The translations under genes were made by a program, and so were the position numbers. A stretch of 64,000 bases of DNA from Vulcanimicrobiota bacterium (GTDB lineage: Bacteria; Vulcanimicrobiota; Vulcanimicrobiia; Vulcanimicrobiales; Vulcanimicrobiaceae): NCBI GenBank assembly GCA_013036105.1, contig JAAXCX010000005.1:62001-126000 (forward strand), read 5' to 3'. The notes beneath the pieces are model-generated. The model ran no database searches. It was not told the origin of the DNA and saw nothing but the letters and a program-made list of their open reading frames with translations. Positions 46,769-56,168 of the stretch are shown piece after piece (the first letter of the stretch is position 1; every line of letters starts with the position of its first letter).

Positions 46769-49366
46769 ATGTCGATTCTCAAGGCTATTTTCGACGGCAA
46801 CGAACGCGAGATCGGGCGCATGCGCCGCACGGTCGAACGCGTCAACGCGCTCGAACCTGCAATCTCGGCGCTCAGCGACGACGAACTGCGCGCCAAAACC
46901 CCGTATTTCCGAGAGCGGCTGGCCGCGGGCGAGACGCTCGACGACATGCTGCCCGAGGTCTTCGCCGTGGCGCGTGAGGCCGGAAAGCGCGCCGCCGGCA
47001 TGCGTCATTTCGACGTACAGATTATCGGCGGCCAAGTGCTCTACGAGGGGCGCATCGCCGAGATGAAAACCGGCGAAGGCAAGACTCTGGTCGCGACCCT
47101 GCCCGTCTACGCGCGCGCGCTCGAAGGACGCGGCGTTCACGTCGTTACCGTCAACGATTATCTCGCTCGGCGCGACGCCGAATGGATGGGTCCGATCTAC
47201 GAAGCGCTCGGACTGACCGTCGGCATCATTCAGCACGACCTCGACAGCGCGCAGCGCCGCGCTGCTTATAACTGCGACGTCACCTACGTCACCAACAACG
47301 AAGTGGGCTTCGACTACCTGCGCGATAACATGGCGTGGCAGGTGGAAGACATGGTGCAGCGCGACCTGTACTTCGCACTCGTCGACGAAGTCGACTCGAT
47401 TCTCATCGATGAAGCGCGCACGCCGCTCATCATCAGCGGCCAGGGCACCGAGCCGACCGAACTCTACGAAAAATTTGCGCAGATTATCCCGCGCTTGAAA
47501 AAAGGCGAAGATTTCACCGTCGACGAGAAAGCGCACGCGGTTCCAATTACCGAAGCCGGCGTCGCCAAAGTCGAGAAAATGCTCGGCGTCTCGAATCTGT
47601 ACGAGCAGCGCAACATCGAGTTGACCCATCAGCTCAATGCCGCGCTCAAGGCGTGGAATCTGTTCCACCGCGATCAGCAGTACATCGTCAAAGAGGGCGA
47701 TGTCGTCATCGTCGACGAGTTCACCGGACGCTTGATGTACGGCCGCCGGTATTCCGACGGCATTCACCAAGCGATCGAAGCCAAGGAAGGCATCAAGGTT
47801 CGCAGCGAGGACCAGACGCTCGCAACGATCACCTTCCAGAACTACTTCCGTTTGTACGAGCGGCTAGCCGGCATGACCGGTACGGCCAAAACCGAGGAGC
47901 GCGAGTTCCGCGACATTTACGGTCTCGACGTCGTCGTGGTGCCTACGAACCAGCCGATGATCCGCAAAGACACGTCGGATATCGTTTTCAAAACCGAAAA
48001 CGCGAAGTTCAAGACCGTCGTTGATGAAATCATTACCGAGCACGGACGGGGGCGGCCGGTTCTGGTCGGTACGCGCTCGATCGAGAAATCCGAAATGCTG
48101 GCCGCGATGCTGCGCAGGCGCGGCGTCGAGTGCAACGTGCTCAACGCGAAGTATCACGAACAGGAAGCCGAGATCATCAAGGACGCCGGCCAAGGCGGCC
48201 AGGTGACGATCGCGACCAACATGGCCGGACGCGGCACCGACATCAAATTGGGCGAGGGCATCGCCAACAAAGGCGGACTGCACATCATCGGTACCGAGCG
48301 GCACGAGTCGCGGCGCATTGACAATCAGCTGCGCGGCCGTTCGGGACGGCAGGGCGATCCGGGATCGACGCGCTTTTACGTCTCGCTCGAGGACGAAGTC
48401 ATGCGGCTCTTCGGCGGCGAGCGCATGACGAACATCATGGAGAAGGTCGGCTTCAGCGACGAGGCGCCGATCGAGTCGGGCATGGTCACGAAGTCTTTGG
48501 AGCGTGCGCAAAGCAAGGTCGAAGCGCACAACTACGAGATCCGTAAGCACGTTCTCGAGTACGACGACGTGATGAACAAGCAGCGCGAAGTCATTTACGG
48601 CGACCGGCGCGCAATTTTGCGGGGCACGTTCGACTCGCGTGAGTTCATGCTGCAGACGCTCACCGCCAAAGTTGACGGCGTCGTGCAAGGCAACGCACCC
48701 GAGAACGCGCATCCGAGCGACTGGGATCTCGAAGAGATGCTCAACGAGCTCGAACTGATCTTCCCGATCAAACAATCGGTTTCGGTGGAAGACATCGAGA
48801 AGAAAGACCGCGAAGAAATTCGCCGGATTCTCCAAGAGAAAGCCGTCGAAGCGTACGAAGCCAAAGAGGCCGAGGTTACGCCCGAGATTTTGCGCATGGT
48901 CGAGCAGCGTTACTTGTTGCTGCCGATCATCGATCGCATGTGGGTGGACCACCTTTACGTGATGGATCACCTCAAGAGCGGCATCGGACTCCGCGGCTTT
49001 GGCCAGATCGATCCGCGCGTCGAGTACGAAAAAGAGGCGTACGAAATATTTGAGGATCTGAAGAGCAACATCGCCGACGAAGCGATCAAGGGCGTTTTCC
49101 GCGTCGTGATCGAGCAAGGTCCACCAGGGCCTGATACTGACTCAGGTTTCGGCGGCAGTCCGATCTCGCCGATCGGGCCGGTGCCCACCATTCCATCGGG
49201 CGAGATGCTCCCGCAGCCGTCACGCCCGCGCGAAGTGAAGACAAATCGCGACGACGACGAGCCGGCGAAACCTATGCAGCGCGATCAGCGGAAGGTCGGA
49301 CGTAACGAATTGTGCCCGTGCGGCAGCGGAAAGAAGTACAAGAAGTGTCACGGGGCGGCCGCCTAA
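46769..49366 (+). CDS. secA: Preprotein translocase ATPase SecA
   Basis: An 865-residue motor that drives proteins through SecYEG. Walker A is in KTGEGKT (100-106), the DEAD-type box is [16 protein letters not shown], the second helicase motif is [13 protein letters not shown], and the C-terminal zinc site is [14 protein letters not shown] (849-862), which binds SecB or ribosomes. The helical wing region reads [20 protein letters not shown] as usual. The start is 38 bases after the histidine kinase. Confidence 0.98.
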   Translation: MSILKAIFDGNEREIGRMRRTVERVNALEPAISALSDDELRAKTPYFRERLAAGETLDDMLPEVFAVAREAGKRAAGMRHFDVQIIGGQVLYEGRIAEMKTGEGKTLVATLPVYARALEGRGVHVVTVNDYLARRDAEWMGPIYEALGLTVGIIQHDLDSAQRRAAYNCDVTYVTNNEVGFDYLRDNMAWQVEDMVQRDLYFALVDEVDSILIDEARTPLIISGQGTEPTELYEKFAQIIPRLKKGEDFTVDEKAHAVPITEAGVAKVEKMLGVSNLYEQRNIELTHQLNAALKAWNLFHRDQQYIVKEGDVVIVDEFTGRLMYGRRYSDGIHQAIEAKEGIKVRSEDQTLATITFQNYFRLYERLAGMTGTAKTEEREFRDIYGLDVVVVPTNQPMIRKDTSDIVFKTENAKFKTVVDEIITEHGRGRPVLVGTRSIEKSEMLAAMLRRRGVECNVLNAKYHEQEAEIIKDAGQGGQVTIATNMAGRGTDIKLGEGIANKGGLHIIGTERHESRRIDNQLRGRSGRQGDPGSTRFYVSLEDEVMRLFGGERMTNIMEKVGFSDEAPIESGMVTKSLERAQSKVEAHNYEIRKHVLEYDDVMNKQREVIYGDRRAILRGTFDSREFMLQTLTAKVDGVVQGNAPENAHPSDWDLEEMLNELELIFPIKQSVSVEDIEKKDREEIRRILQEKAVEAYEAKEAEVTPEILRMVEQRYLLLPIIDRMWVDHLYVMDHLKSGIGLRGFGQIDPRVEYEKEAYEIFEDLKSNIADEAIKGVFRVVIEQGPPGPDTDSGFGGSPISPIGPVPTIPSGEMLPQPSRPREVKTNRDDDEPAKPMQRDQRKVGRNELCPCGSGKKYKKCHGAAA

Positions 49367-49385
49367 TTCGCCTGAACGAACCCGC

Positions 49386-49943
49386 GTGAGTCCAGAGTGG
49401 GTCACCGCGATTGCTTCGTTTGCAACCTTTGTCGTGATTGCTGCAACGGCCATTGCCGCACTCGTTCAGTTGCGGCACATGCGCAACAGCAATCAGATTG
49501 AAGTTCTCACCGAATTTCGCCGTGCGATGGATTCTCCGGAGTTTCGCAGCGCATTTCACTTCATACGGTACGAGCTGCCGGGGCTTATGACTGATCCCCA
49601 ATCCCGCCGAAGACTATTGGTTTTGGATTCTCCCGAATCGCAAAAAGTAAATCTGGTGGCAAACTACTTGGATTACGCATGCACGTTTGTGAAGCACGGC
49701 GTCGTGAATCGGGACCTTGCTTGCGACCTTTGGTACGCGCCGGTCGTGCGCAGCTGGGACGCTTTAGCTCCGCTTATTGCAACCCGCCGCGCCAATCTCG
49801 GCTACCGGCTATGGGAAGATTTCGAGTACTTAACGTTGCTGTGCAAACGATTCCGTGAAAAATATCCCGCCGGAACGTATCCGCAGGGCGAAGAAGCCCT
49901 GCCGCTTCCCGAGCCTTGGCCTGAGGCCGCTCCTGAAACCTAA
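49386..49943 (+). CDS. DUF4760-like membrane protein
   Basis: A 185-residue protein with a single N-terminal helix (about 5-28) followed by a cytoplasmic helical domain beginning LRHMRNSNQIEVLTEFRRAMDSPEFRSA, the pattern of DUF4760-type proteins. Function unknown. A GTG start lies 19 bases after secA. The next small gene begins one base after its stop. Confidence 0.7.
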   Translation: MSPEWVTAIASFATFVVIAATAIAALVQLRHMRNSNQIEVLTEFRRAMDSPEFRSAFHFIRYELPGLMTDPQSRRRLLVLDSPESQKVNLVANYLDYACTFVKHGVVNRDLACDLWYAPVVRSWDALAPLIATRRANLGYRLWEDFEYLTLLCKRFREKYPAGTYPQGEEALPLPEPWPEAAPET

Positions 49944-49944
49944 A

Positions 49945-50112
49945 GTGGAAAAAATTCGAATCTCGCAGACGAGCGCAGCTGGGACGCTGTGGTTTGCGGG
50001 GTGGTTGTTTACGATCGGGTTTCTGCACCTGACGCTCTTGAGCGGACTGCTTGCGCTCGTCCTGTGGCCTTATGACTTAGGCCTGTACTTCAGCGCGCAG
50101 AAGGCGCCGTAG
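49945..50112 (+). CDS. Small membrane protein, 55 aa
   Basis: A GTG at 49945 opens a 55-residue protein with one long hydrophobic segment (TLWFAGWLFTIGFLHLTLLS to about LALVLWPY), which may be two short helices. The longer frame from 49855 reads through the end of the previous gene in another frame. Not recognised. It is convergent to the aspartyl protease, with seven bases between the stops. Confidence 0.6.
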   Translation: MEKIRISQTSAAGTLWFAGWLFTIGFLHLTLLSGLLALVLWPYDLGLYFSAQKAP

Positions 50113-50119
50113 GCCGCAA

Positions 50120-51595
50120 CTACGCGGGCTTGATGTACAGTTGCCGTTTGGCGTAGTCGAAAAACAACTGGTACTGCGATAGAACGTCGCGCCCCAGGAT
50201 GCCGTCGTAGTCGCTCAGATTAAACGTCGACGAACTGGGAACGAAAACCGACGCGTCGCCGAAATGAATACCGCCGAACTCGAGATCGGTCAAACGCCTG
50301 AGCTGAGCCGGCACCACCCCGCCGACGACGCTGAGACTCATGCCTTGCTCGACGACCGGGGCCGACGATCGCAGTTTCTGCACGTAGGTCTGATAGGCGA
50401 CCGTGCCCGTCGCGCCGGTGTCCACCAAGAAGAACCCCGGAACGCCTTCGAACGAAGCCTGCACTCGCGGCACGCCGTCGTCGAGCTGCAGGGGCAGCGA
50501 AAACATCCCAAGTGCATGTGGATCGAAACCGGACGGATAGAGCGTGATGGTTGACTTTTGGAAGTCGATACCGAGCACGGCCGACGCGATGAAGTCGCAT
50601 CCCAAGATACCGACGATGCGCGAGCCTTCGGCATAATGGGAAATCGGAACGACGGAAAACGCGACGTCGTGCAAGTGCAGCGGGCCGACGAAAAGATCGG
50701 GCACGCGCGTGCGCGATATGTTCACGTCGCCGCCGATCGTCTGATTCGTTACGCCATAGGTTGAGAGCCCAAGTTGGTGAGCGACGCCCGGATCGATCGC
50801 CAGTCCGGATGCGCCCGAATCGAGCAGAAAATCCAGGCCACGCCCGTTGATCGTCACGCGTACGACGATGCCGCTACTCGAAAAGGCCGCGGGTATGACA
50901 ACCGGCTGATCGATCGTGTAGAGGGCGCGCGACACGGGCATCGTTACCGGCGGACTATCCGCGGGGGCGCGTTCGAACGAGATCGTCTCGGTGACCGTAT
51001 CGTTTTGCGGGCGTCCGTCGTAGCTGTGGATGCGGAAGGGACGCATGCTTCCGAAGACCGGCCGGTAATCGCTGAACTCGGTGACGTGCTGGTGCATGTC
51101 GGCGTCGAACGTTATAAACCGGTCGACTAAAAACGTCTTTGCATCGTAGTAACGCAACTGATCGCTTCCGTCGGGCGGATTCGCTTCGACGACGTACTCT
51201 TGCGGCTGCGTCGCGGTCAGGCCCAGAACCGTAACGCGGTTAGCCGGATCCTCGGGGTGTAATAGCGCTTTGTTATTCGGATCGACGAAGCGGCGGAAAT
51301 CGCTGCGCATTAAGACCAGACCGTTTTCGTCTTGATTCCATCCTTGGCCGTTGTACAATCCCGATGCGGTCGTGTATTGACCGTTCTGTACGATCGCGAT
51401 GGAATTCGCGCCATCGATCCGGGTCGTGCGGATACGATCCATTCCGCCGCCTCGAATGCGGTCGATGATGACATAACGCCCAGTCGTGAGCGTTCCGCGC
51501 GCCGTTCTGCCTCTGGCCACGATCTCCGGTGCGCTCAGATTCGTGGGCAAGTACCCGACCAAGAGGAGAACGGCTGCTCCGAGCAGTGCTCCCAT
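50120..51595 (-). CDS. Double retropepsin-like aspartyl protease, exported
   Basis: A 491-residue protein. An N-terminal hydrophobic helix (1-20, MGALLGAAVLLLVGYLPTNL) serves as signal or anchor. Residues 25-230 have a LolA/outer-membrane carrier look (GTLTTGRYVIIDRIRGGG, a beta-rich domain with no known motif). Two retropepsin-like domains follow, each with its own active-site triplet: DSG at 259-261 (LDFLLDSGASGLAID) and DTG at 392-394 (FFLVDTGATGTVAY), with partner strands GILGCDFI and GILGRDVL. Retroviral enzymes need two DTG copies, one from each subunit; here one chain supplies both. The start is nine bases after the GDPH protein. Confidence 0.82.
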   Translation of the reverse strand: MGALLGAAVLLLVGYLPTNLSAPEIVARGRTARGTLTTGRYVIIDRIRGGGMDRIRTTRIDGANSIAIVQNGQYTTASGLYNGQGWNQDENGLVLMRSDFRRFVDPNNKALLHPEDPANRVTVLGLTATQPQEYVVEANPPDGSDQLRYYDAKTFLVDRFITFDADMHQHVTEFSDYRPVFGSMRPFRIHSYDGRPQNDTVTETISFERAPADSPPVTMPVSRALYTIDQPVVIPAAFSSSGIVVRVTINGRGLDFLLDSGASGLAIDPGVAHQLGLSTYGVTNQTIGGDVNISRTRVPDLFVGPLHLHDVAFSVVPISHYAEGSRIVGILGCDFIASAVLGIDFQKSTITLYPSGFDPHALGMFSLPLQLDDGVPRVQASFEGVPGFFLVDTGATGTVAYQTYVQKLRSSAPVVEQGMSLSVVGGVVPAQLRRLTDLEFGGIHFGDASVFVPSSSTFNLSDYDGILGRDVLSQYQLFFDYAKRQLYIKPA

Positions 51596-51604
51596 GCCGC
51601 ATGG

Positions 51605-52357
51605 TTAAGTGTGGCGCACCAAATCCCCGCCCAAAGTGACGGCGCTCGCATCGACGCTGACGTCGACACCTTGACCGCTACCGCGCAGCGTCGTGGTGAT
51701 CTGTCCGCCCGAGCCGTTGTCGTCGGAGATGACCAGCGAGCCGTCCGCGTTTCGTGACACCGTTTCGCCCCGGCCCAGCTGCATGGATTGGCCCGCGGCC
51801 AAGCTCAGCGACTTCCCGTTGCGAAGTACCTGCGCGTGGCCTTGGTTGTCGAGCGAGACTTGCGTGCGGCCGAAGCCCGTCGTGACGGCGGCTTGCCGGT
51901 TCCACGTGACGCCGTTGGCGCCCGGCGGCGTTACCGACGTGCCGATTTGAAATCCGCCGCGGAACGAATCGGAGTCGAGCAGGTCCGGCTGGTCGTTCAT
52001 GCTGTCGAAGCGCGACTGCTGCGTGCCCGCGGCGGTCGTGCCGTCGAATGCGAGGTGCGGATCTCCGGTGGACGACCCTTGGGCGCTGCTGAAGAACGGC
52101 TGCGCGGTATTTCCTTGGCCGCCGATCGCCGACAGTAATTGCTGCAGCAGGTTCATGATCTGCGAAAGGAGCGCGTTGACGCCGCCGCCCGCCCCGGCCG
52201 CCGAAGGCGAATCCGAAAAAGGCGGGCGCCGAATGAGATCGGCGTGTTTGGGTCGAGCCTGATCCGGGGGCGGTGCATCCAATCCCATAATGCCTCCGGC
52301 GTCCGCGGGATTTTGGATGGCGCCGAAGAGCGAAGCGTTGCTCTGCTGAATTTGCAT
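51605..52357 (-). CDS. GDPH-motif protein (possible DUF1521/VWD-like self-cleaving module)
   Basis: A 250-residue protein without signal peptide; the ATG at 52357 has GGAGG five bases upstream. The first 90 residues are Gln/Ala/Pro/Gly-rich, with a helix LLSQIMNLLQQLLSAIGG. The motif GDPHLAFDG at 98-106 and the following Asp-rich loop (NDQPDLLDSDSFRGGF) then lead to repeating beta strands to the end. GDPH is the cut site in metal-induced self-cleaving modules (DUF1521, as in rhizobial NopE1) and the GDPHxxxFDG pattern begins VWD domains. I cannot decide between them from sequence. It lies in one unit with the aspartyl protease. Calcium or metal binding is likely from the Asp content. Confidence 0.6.
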   Translation of the reverse strand: MQIQQSNASLFGAIQNPADAGGIMGLDAPPPDQARPKHADLIRRPPFSDSPSAAGAGGGVNALLSQIMNLLQQLLSAIGGQGNTAQPFFSSAQGSSTGDPHLAFDGTTAAGTQQSRFDSMNDQPDLLDSDSFRGGFQIGTSVTPPGANGVTWNRQAAVTTGFGRTQVSLDNQGHAQVLRNGKSLSLAAGQSMQLGRGETVSRNADGSLVISDDNGSGGQITTTLRGSGQGVDVSVDASAVTLGGDLVRHT

Positions 52358-52440
52358 ACAGTCCTCCGTTTGCGTCTCTCATTCACGCCGCAGCGGCGTT
52401 TTGGAAAGGGCCGCGCCGCAAACCGCAGAAGGCGCGGGGC

Positions 52441-53542
52441 ATGAGCGACTCTCAGCTCACCGCCATCGGCCGGCTCTCCGAGCGTCTCGTGACGCTCAAG
52501 GAGCGTCTTTGACTATTCCGGCAAGACGCGGCTGATCAGCGAGCTCGACGCCCGCACCCGCAACGAAGACTTCTGGAACGATCCCGACTCCGCGCAGCGA
52601 GTGATGAAGCAGCTCTCCGACGTGCGAGCCGACGTTGATGCGATGGATGCGGTTTCGCGCGCGCTCAGCGAGGCCCGGGAGCTGCTTACGCTCTTCCCCG
52701 ACGACGGTTCCGCGGACAGCGAGATAAACGCGAACCTCGCGCTTGCCGAGAGGCATTTAGATGATGCCGAGATGGCCGCGAACTTCGACGGCGAGTTCGA
52801 TGCGCACAACGCTATCGTTAGCATCTACGCCGGAGCGGGCGGCGTCGACGCTGCCGACTGGACGGCGATGCTCGCGCGCATGTATTCGCGCTGGGCCGAA
52901 ACCAAGGGTTTCCTGACGCACGTTGTGGACGAATCACCGGCCGAAGAAGCCGGGCTAAAATCCATTACGTTTTTCGTGCGCGGACGCAACGCGTACGGAA
53001 CGCTCGAAAGCGAACGCGGCGTGCACCGGCTGGTGCGCATCTCGCCGTTCGACGCCGCCCACCGCCGGCATACGTCGTTTGCGGCGGTCGACATCATTCC
53101 GGAGATCGAAACCGGCGAAAACGTCCAGGTCGAGATCAATCCCGAAGATTTGCGGTTCGAAACGTTTAAATCCGGGGGCGCGGGCGGGCAGTACGTCAAC
53201 AAGACGGAGTCGGCCGTGCGCATCATTCACGAGCCGAGCGGTTTGATCGCGGCTTCGCAGCAGGAACGTTCGCAAGCGCAGAACCGCGACGTCGCGATGA
53301 ATATTCTGCGTGCCAAACTCGTACAGCGCGAATTGGAAACGCGCGATAAGAAACTGGCCGAACTGCGGGGCGAGCGCAGTGCCAACGAATGGGGATCGCA
53401 GATCCGCTCCTACGTTCTCAACCCGTATCAGCTCGTCAAAGACCACCGTACGAACGTTGAAACGGGAAACACATCCGCCGTGCTGGACGGCGAGATCGAC
53501 ACGTTCATTTGGCCGTATCTGCAACAGCGCCGCGCGATTTAG
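52441..53542 (+). CDS. prfB: Peptide chain release factor 2 (programmed +1 frameshift)
   Basis: Release factor for UAA/UGA stops, 366 residues after the shift. The zero frame codes MSDSQLTAIGRLSERLVTLKERL and meets TGA at 52510-52512; one base forward, from 52511, the frame runs on to 53542. The site CTT-TGA-C with AAGGAG three bases before it is the classical recoding signal by which RF2 controls its own level. The RF2 selectivity motif SPF is in SPFDAAHRRH, and the catalytic GGQ is in GAGGQYVNK. The coordinates include the skipped base at 52510. Confidence 0.97.
52498..52513 (+). promoter_or_regulatory. prfB: RF2 recoding site
   Basis: AAGGAGCGTCTTTGAC contains a Shine-Dalgarno-like AAGGAG, the slippery CTT codon and the TGA stop followed by C, a weak termination context. 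Pairing of the SD-like bases with 16S rRNA is known to push the ribosome one base forward when RF2 is scarce. Confidence 0.95.
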
Positions 53543-54981
53543 CGCCTTCCAATAGCCTACGCGACGGCGTGCTCTGGGCCGCTGTCGCGGCTTATGCCGT
53601 CGTCTACTTTGCGCTCGGGTATGTCAAATATGCCGCGCATCGCAATTTCGTGGACCTCGGCATCTTCGCGCAGATGACGGCCAGCGCGTTCGGGTGCTTT
53701 TGCAACCCTATAGAAGGCAGCCACTGGGCGTTTCACTTTTCGCCGATCCTCTATGCGGTTGGCGCTGTCGTGCAAGTGTGGCACTCGGCGCTCGCGCTGG
53801 TGGCCGTTCAAGCGATTGCGGGCGCATTAACCGCGCCGCCGGTTTATGGAATCGTGCGCCGGTATGCGGATCGCAAAACGGCGCTGCTCGCCGCGCTCGT
53901 CGTGGTGCTCTATCCGCCGCTGGCAGGCGTTGTGTTCAACGACTTTCACGAAAACGGACTCGCGCCGGCCGCGATCGCATGGCTGCTGTGGGCTTTTGAC
54001 GGCGGATTCGTTGCCGCAACGCTCGTATTTGCCGCGGTTGTCTTAGCGATCAAAGAAGACCAAGCCATCTTTCTCACGGCAGCCGGCGCCATCGGCGCGT
54101 TTGCCTACCGCCGAGATCCGAAGCGCCGCGCTCTGGCCGTTACGGTAGCCATCGTATCCTTTGCGATCTTCATTCTTTTCTTCGCGGTCATTCAGCCCCA
54201 TGCGAACGCCAATCCGCATTGGGCTCCGGCGCGCTTTTACGGCTGGAGCGAAGCTCCCGGCGGCGCGGCGGCGATCGTCGTCAGTGAGGCGTTCCAACGC
54301 GTCGGCTATCTGCTGCTTGCGTTTTTGCCGCTCCTGTTCATCCCGTTTCGCAGTCGCATGATCGTTCTGGCGATTCTGCCGCTGGTCGAAGTGCTGGCTT
54401 CGAGCATGTCGACGACGTTCACCATGGGCTCTCACTACGCGGGCGCGTGGATCGGTTACGTGTTTGTTGCCTTTGCACTCGGTACCGCGGCGATCGCGCG
54501 AGCGGATATGCGGCGCGCTCACCGCCTGCTCTACTGGTGCATCGGCCTCTGCGTGCTGGAGTTTGCGATCGCCGATCCGCTGCATCCCGGCTACTTCTTG
54601 CATCCGCCCGCAGCGCGCGATGCACAGCTCGATCGTTTTCTTCATGCTCTTCCGGCGAATATTGACGTGGCGACGCAGGAAGAAGCTTACACGCACTTAG
54701 CCGCAACCGATCCGCGAGCGACGCTGCTGCCGGAAACCTCCAAGCTCATGGCCGGCCGCGACGTTCGTGGATGCTACATTTTGATCGACGCCGATTTTCC
54801 TGATTCGGTCCGCTTGATTGAATTCGGGGCGGTCGTCAAGAAACTCGTTGCGGCCGGAGAGTACGTCGTCGCAACCCGCTCCGGAGGCATCGTGCTCTAC
54901 AAAGCCCGGGTTTGCTCCAGTTCTTCGAGCGCGTTGCCGGCAGCATTCGCCCAGTCTCCGCTAATTTCGACGAGTTTGTAA
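53509..54981 (+). CDS. DUF2079-family polytopic membrane protein
   Basis: A 490-residue membrane protein with about nine to ten helices and the DUF2079 opening (FVDLGIFAQM, GSHWAFHFSPI) and NDFHENGLAPAAIAWLLWA. Members look like glycosyltransferase-C-type or lipid-linked sugar membrane enzymes, but no activity is proven. The TTG at 53509 overlaps prfB by 34 bases; a GTG at 53569 is an alternative. The last 85 bases overlap the convergent GT9 gene, and the final 24 residues, rich in Ser and Ala, look like an unselected extension. Confidence 0.8.
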   Translation: MAVSATAPRDLAPSNSLRDGVLWAAVAAYAVVYFALGYVKYAAHRNFVDLGIFAQMTASAFGCFCNPIEGSHWAFHFSPILYAVGAVVQVWHSALALVAVQAIAGALTAPPVYGIVRRYADRKTALLAALVVVLYPPLAGVVFNDFHENGLAPAAIAWLLWAFDGGFVAATLVFAAVVLAIKEDQAIFLTAAGAIGAFAYRRDPKRRALAVTVAIVSFAIFILFFAVIQPHANANPHWAPARFYGWSEAPGGAAAIVVSEAFQRVGYLLLAFLPLLFIPFRSRMIVLAILPLVEVLASSMSTTFTMGSHYAGAWIGYVFVAFALGTAAIARADMRRAHRLLYWCIGLCVLEFAIADPLHPGYFLHPPAARDAQLDRFLHALPANIDVATQEEAYTHLAATDPRATLLPETSKLMAGRDVRGCYILIDADFPDSVRLIEFGAVVKKLVAAGEYVVATRSGGIVLYKARVCSSSSSALPAAFAQSPLISTSL

Positions 54982-55832
54982 GGCGCCGCCCAGGGCGACC
55001 AGCGTCCGGTTTGCAAGGCGAAGCGCTTCGCGGCGAAAGCTGCAACGACGGGCGTTCCGGTCATGCCCGCTACGTGAACGGCGCCCGAGTCCGGCGCGAC
55101 GACGGCGTTCGCGGCCGCGATCGCTTCTTTCCAAGGGCCGAGCTCGCGAAAATACTCGACGGAAATTCCCGCCGAAGCGGCAACCTCTTGTGCGTATCCC
55201 CGTTCGCTTTCCGCGGCGACAAACCGCATCGCGTGACGTTGCTGCAAGGTTCGCGCGAGTTCCGCAACGGCTTTGCGCTCAGCTCCGAGGCGTTGCCACT
55301 TATCCGTTACCTGCATGACGATGCGCTCGTCGCGTCGCGGTTCCGCGTCCACGACGAATCCGCGCAGCATGCCGGCGTCGCGCGGAATTGGTGATGTGCC
55401 CGTCATAGCGGTGCCGAGTTGGAAGAGCACCTGACTTTCATGCGGCGCCTGCGGATCCAGTCCGGCCGTCCGAAATACGGTTCGCGTGAGCAGCGAACGC
55501 ACCCATAAGGATTTCAGCGGCTTGCCCCAACCGTTTTGGAAACCGATTCGGTTGGGCGCGGCCGAGTCGCGCGCCAACCGGTAGCCCGATGCATCTTCGG
55601 TGGCGACCAATGCATAGTCGTAGCCGTTTTGCGCGAGGCGATCTCCCAATCCGGGCGCCTCGACAAAAACGCGGTCGACCGCGCTCTTTGAAAACGCGGC
55701 GGCATTTTTCGGCGAGAGCACGACGTCTATGCGCGCCACCCGCTTCCGCAGGGCGGCCAGCAACGGAACCAGCGCGAGCGCGTCGCCGATCGCGTCCAGA
55801 CGGACGATGAGGACCGATGGGGAAGAATTCAC
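54897..55832 (-). CDS. Glycosyltransferase family 9 (heptosyltransferase-like)
   Basis: A 311-residue two-domain GT-B enzyme. The N-terminal strand VLIVRLDAIGDALALVPLLAAL and the C-terminal donor site VVAPDSGAVHVAGMTGTPVVAAF are typical of ADP-heptose:LPS heptosyltransferases. It would add a sugar to LPS core or a similar glycan. The GTG at 55832 is chosen because the preceding 36 codons are the antisense of ybjQ. No LPS gene cluster is nearby, so it stands alone. Confidence 0.85.
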   Translation of the reverse strand: MNSSPSVLIVRLDAIGDALALVPLLAALRKRVARIDVVLSPKNAAAFSKSAVDRVFVEAPGLGDRLAQNGYDYALVATEDASGYRLARDSAAPNRIGFQNGWGKPLKSLWVRSLLTRTVFRTAGLDPQAPHESQVLFQLGTAMTGTSPIPRDAGMLRGFVVDAEPRRDERIVMQVTDKWQRLGAERKAVAELARTLQQRHAMRFVAAESERGYAQEVAASAGISVEYFRELGPWKEAIAAANAVVAPDSGAVHVAGMTGTPVVAAFAAKRFALQTGRWSPWAAPYKLVEISGDWANAAGNALEELEQTRAL

Positions 55833-55841
55833 GACAAGGCA

Positions 55842-56168
55842 ATGATTGCGAAGGAGAATCTGGTAACCCTGGATGCGCCCGACGGTTTTAGCGTCGCATG
55901 CAGCCTGGGGCGCGTGACCGGGAGCGCCAGCCGCCCGCACAGTATGCTGCGCGCGACCTTCCGCAGCATCGGCGCGTTTATCGGGCTCGCGCCGATCGAA
56001 TATCTGACCGATGCCGAACGCGCGCGTGAAGAAGCGCTCGAAGCGTTGCGCGTAAGCGCTTCGGCCTTGGGCGCCGACGCGGTCATCAAAGTTCAGTTCG
56101 ATGCAGTGGAAGATGAAAGCGGCATCACTGCGGTGGTCGCGAGTGGGGAAGCGGTGCGCCTACAATGA
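55842..56168 (+). CDS. YbjQ/UPF0145 family protein
   Basis: A 108-residue protein resembling YbjQ: beta-strand opening, a helix ERAREEALEALRVSASALGADAVIKVQFD and a final strand ending in SGEAVRL. YbjQ forms pentamers; its function is unknown. It diverges from the GT9 gene with nine bases between the two start codons and overlaps the uracil-DNA glycosylase by four bases. Confidence 0.75.
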   Translation: MIAKENLVTLDAPDGFSVACSLGRVTGSASRPHSMLRATFRSIGAFIGLAPIEYLTDAERAREEALEALRVSASALGADAVIKVQFDAVEDESGITAVVASGEAVRLQ

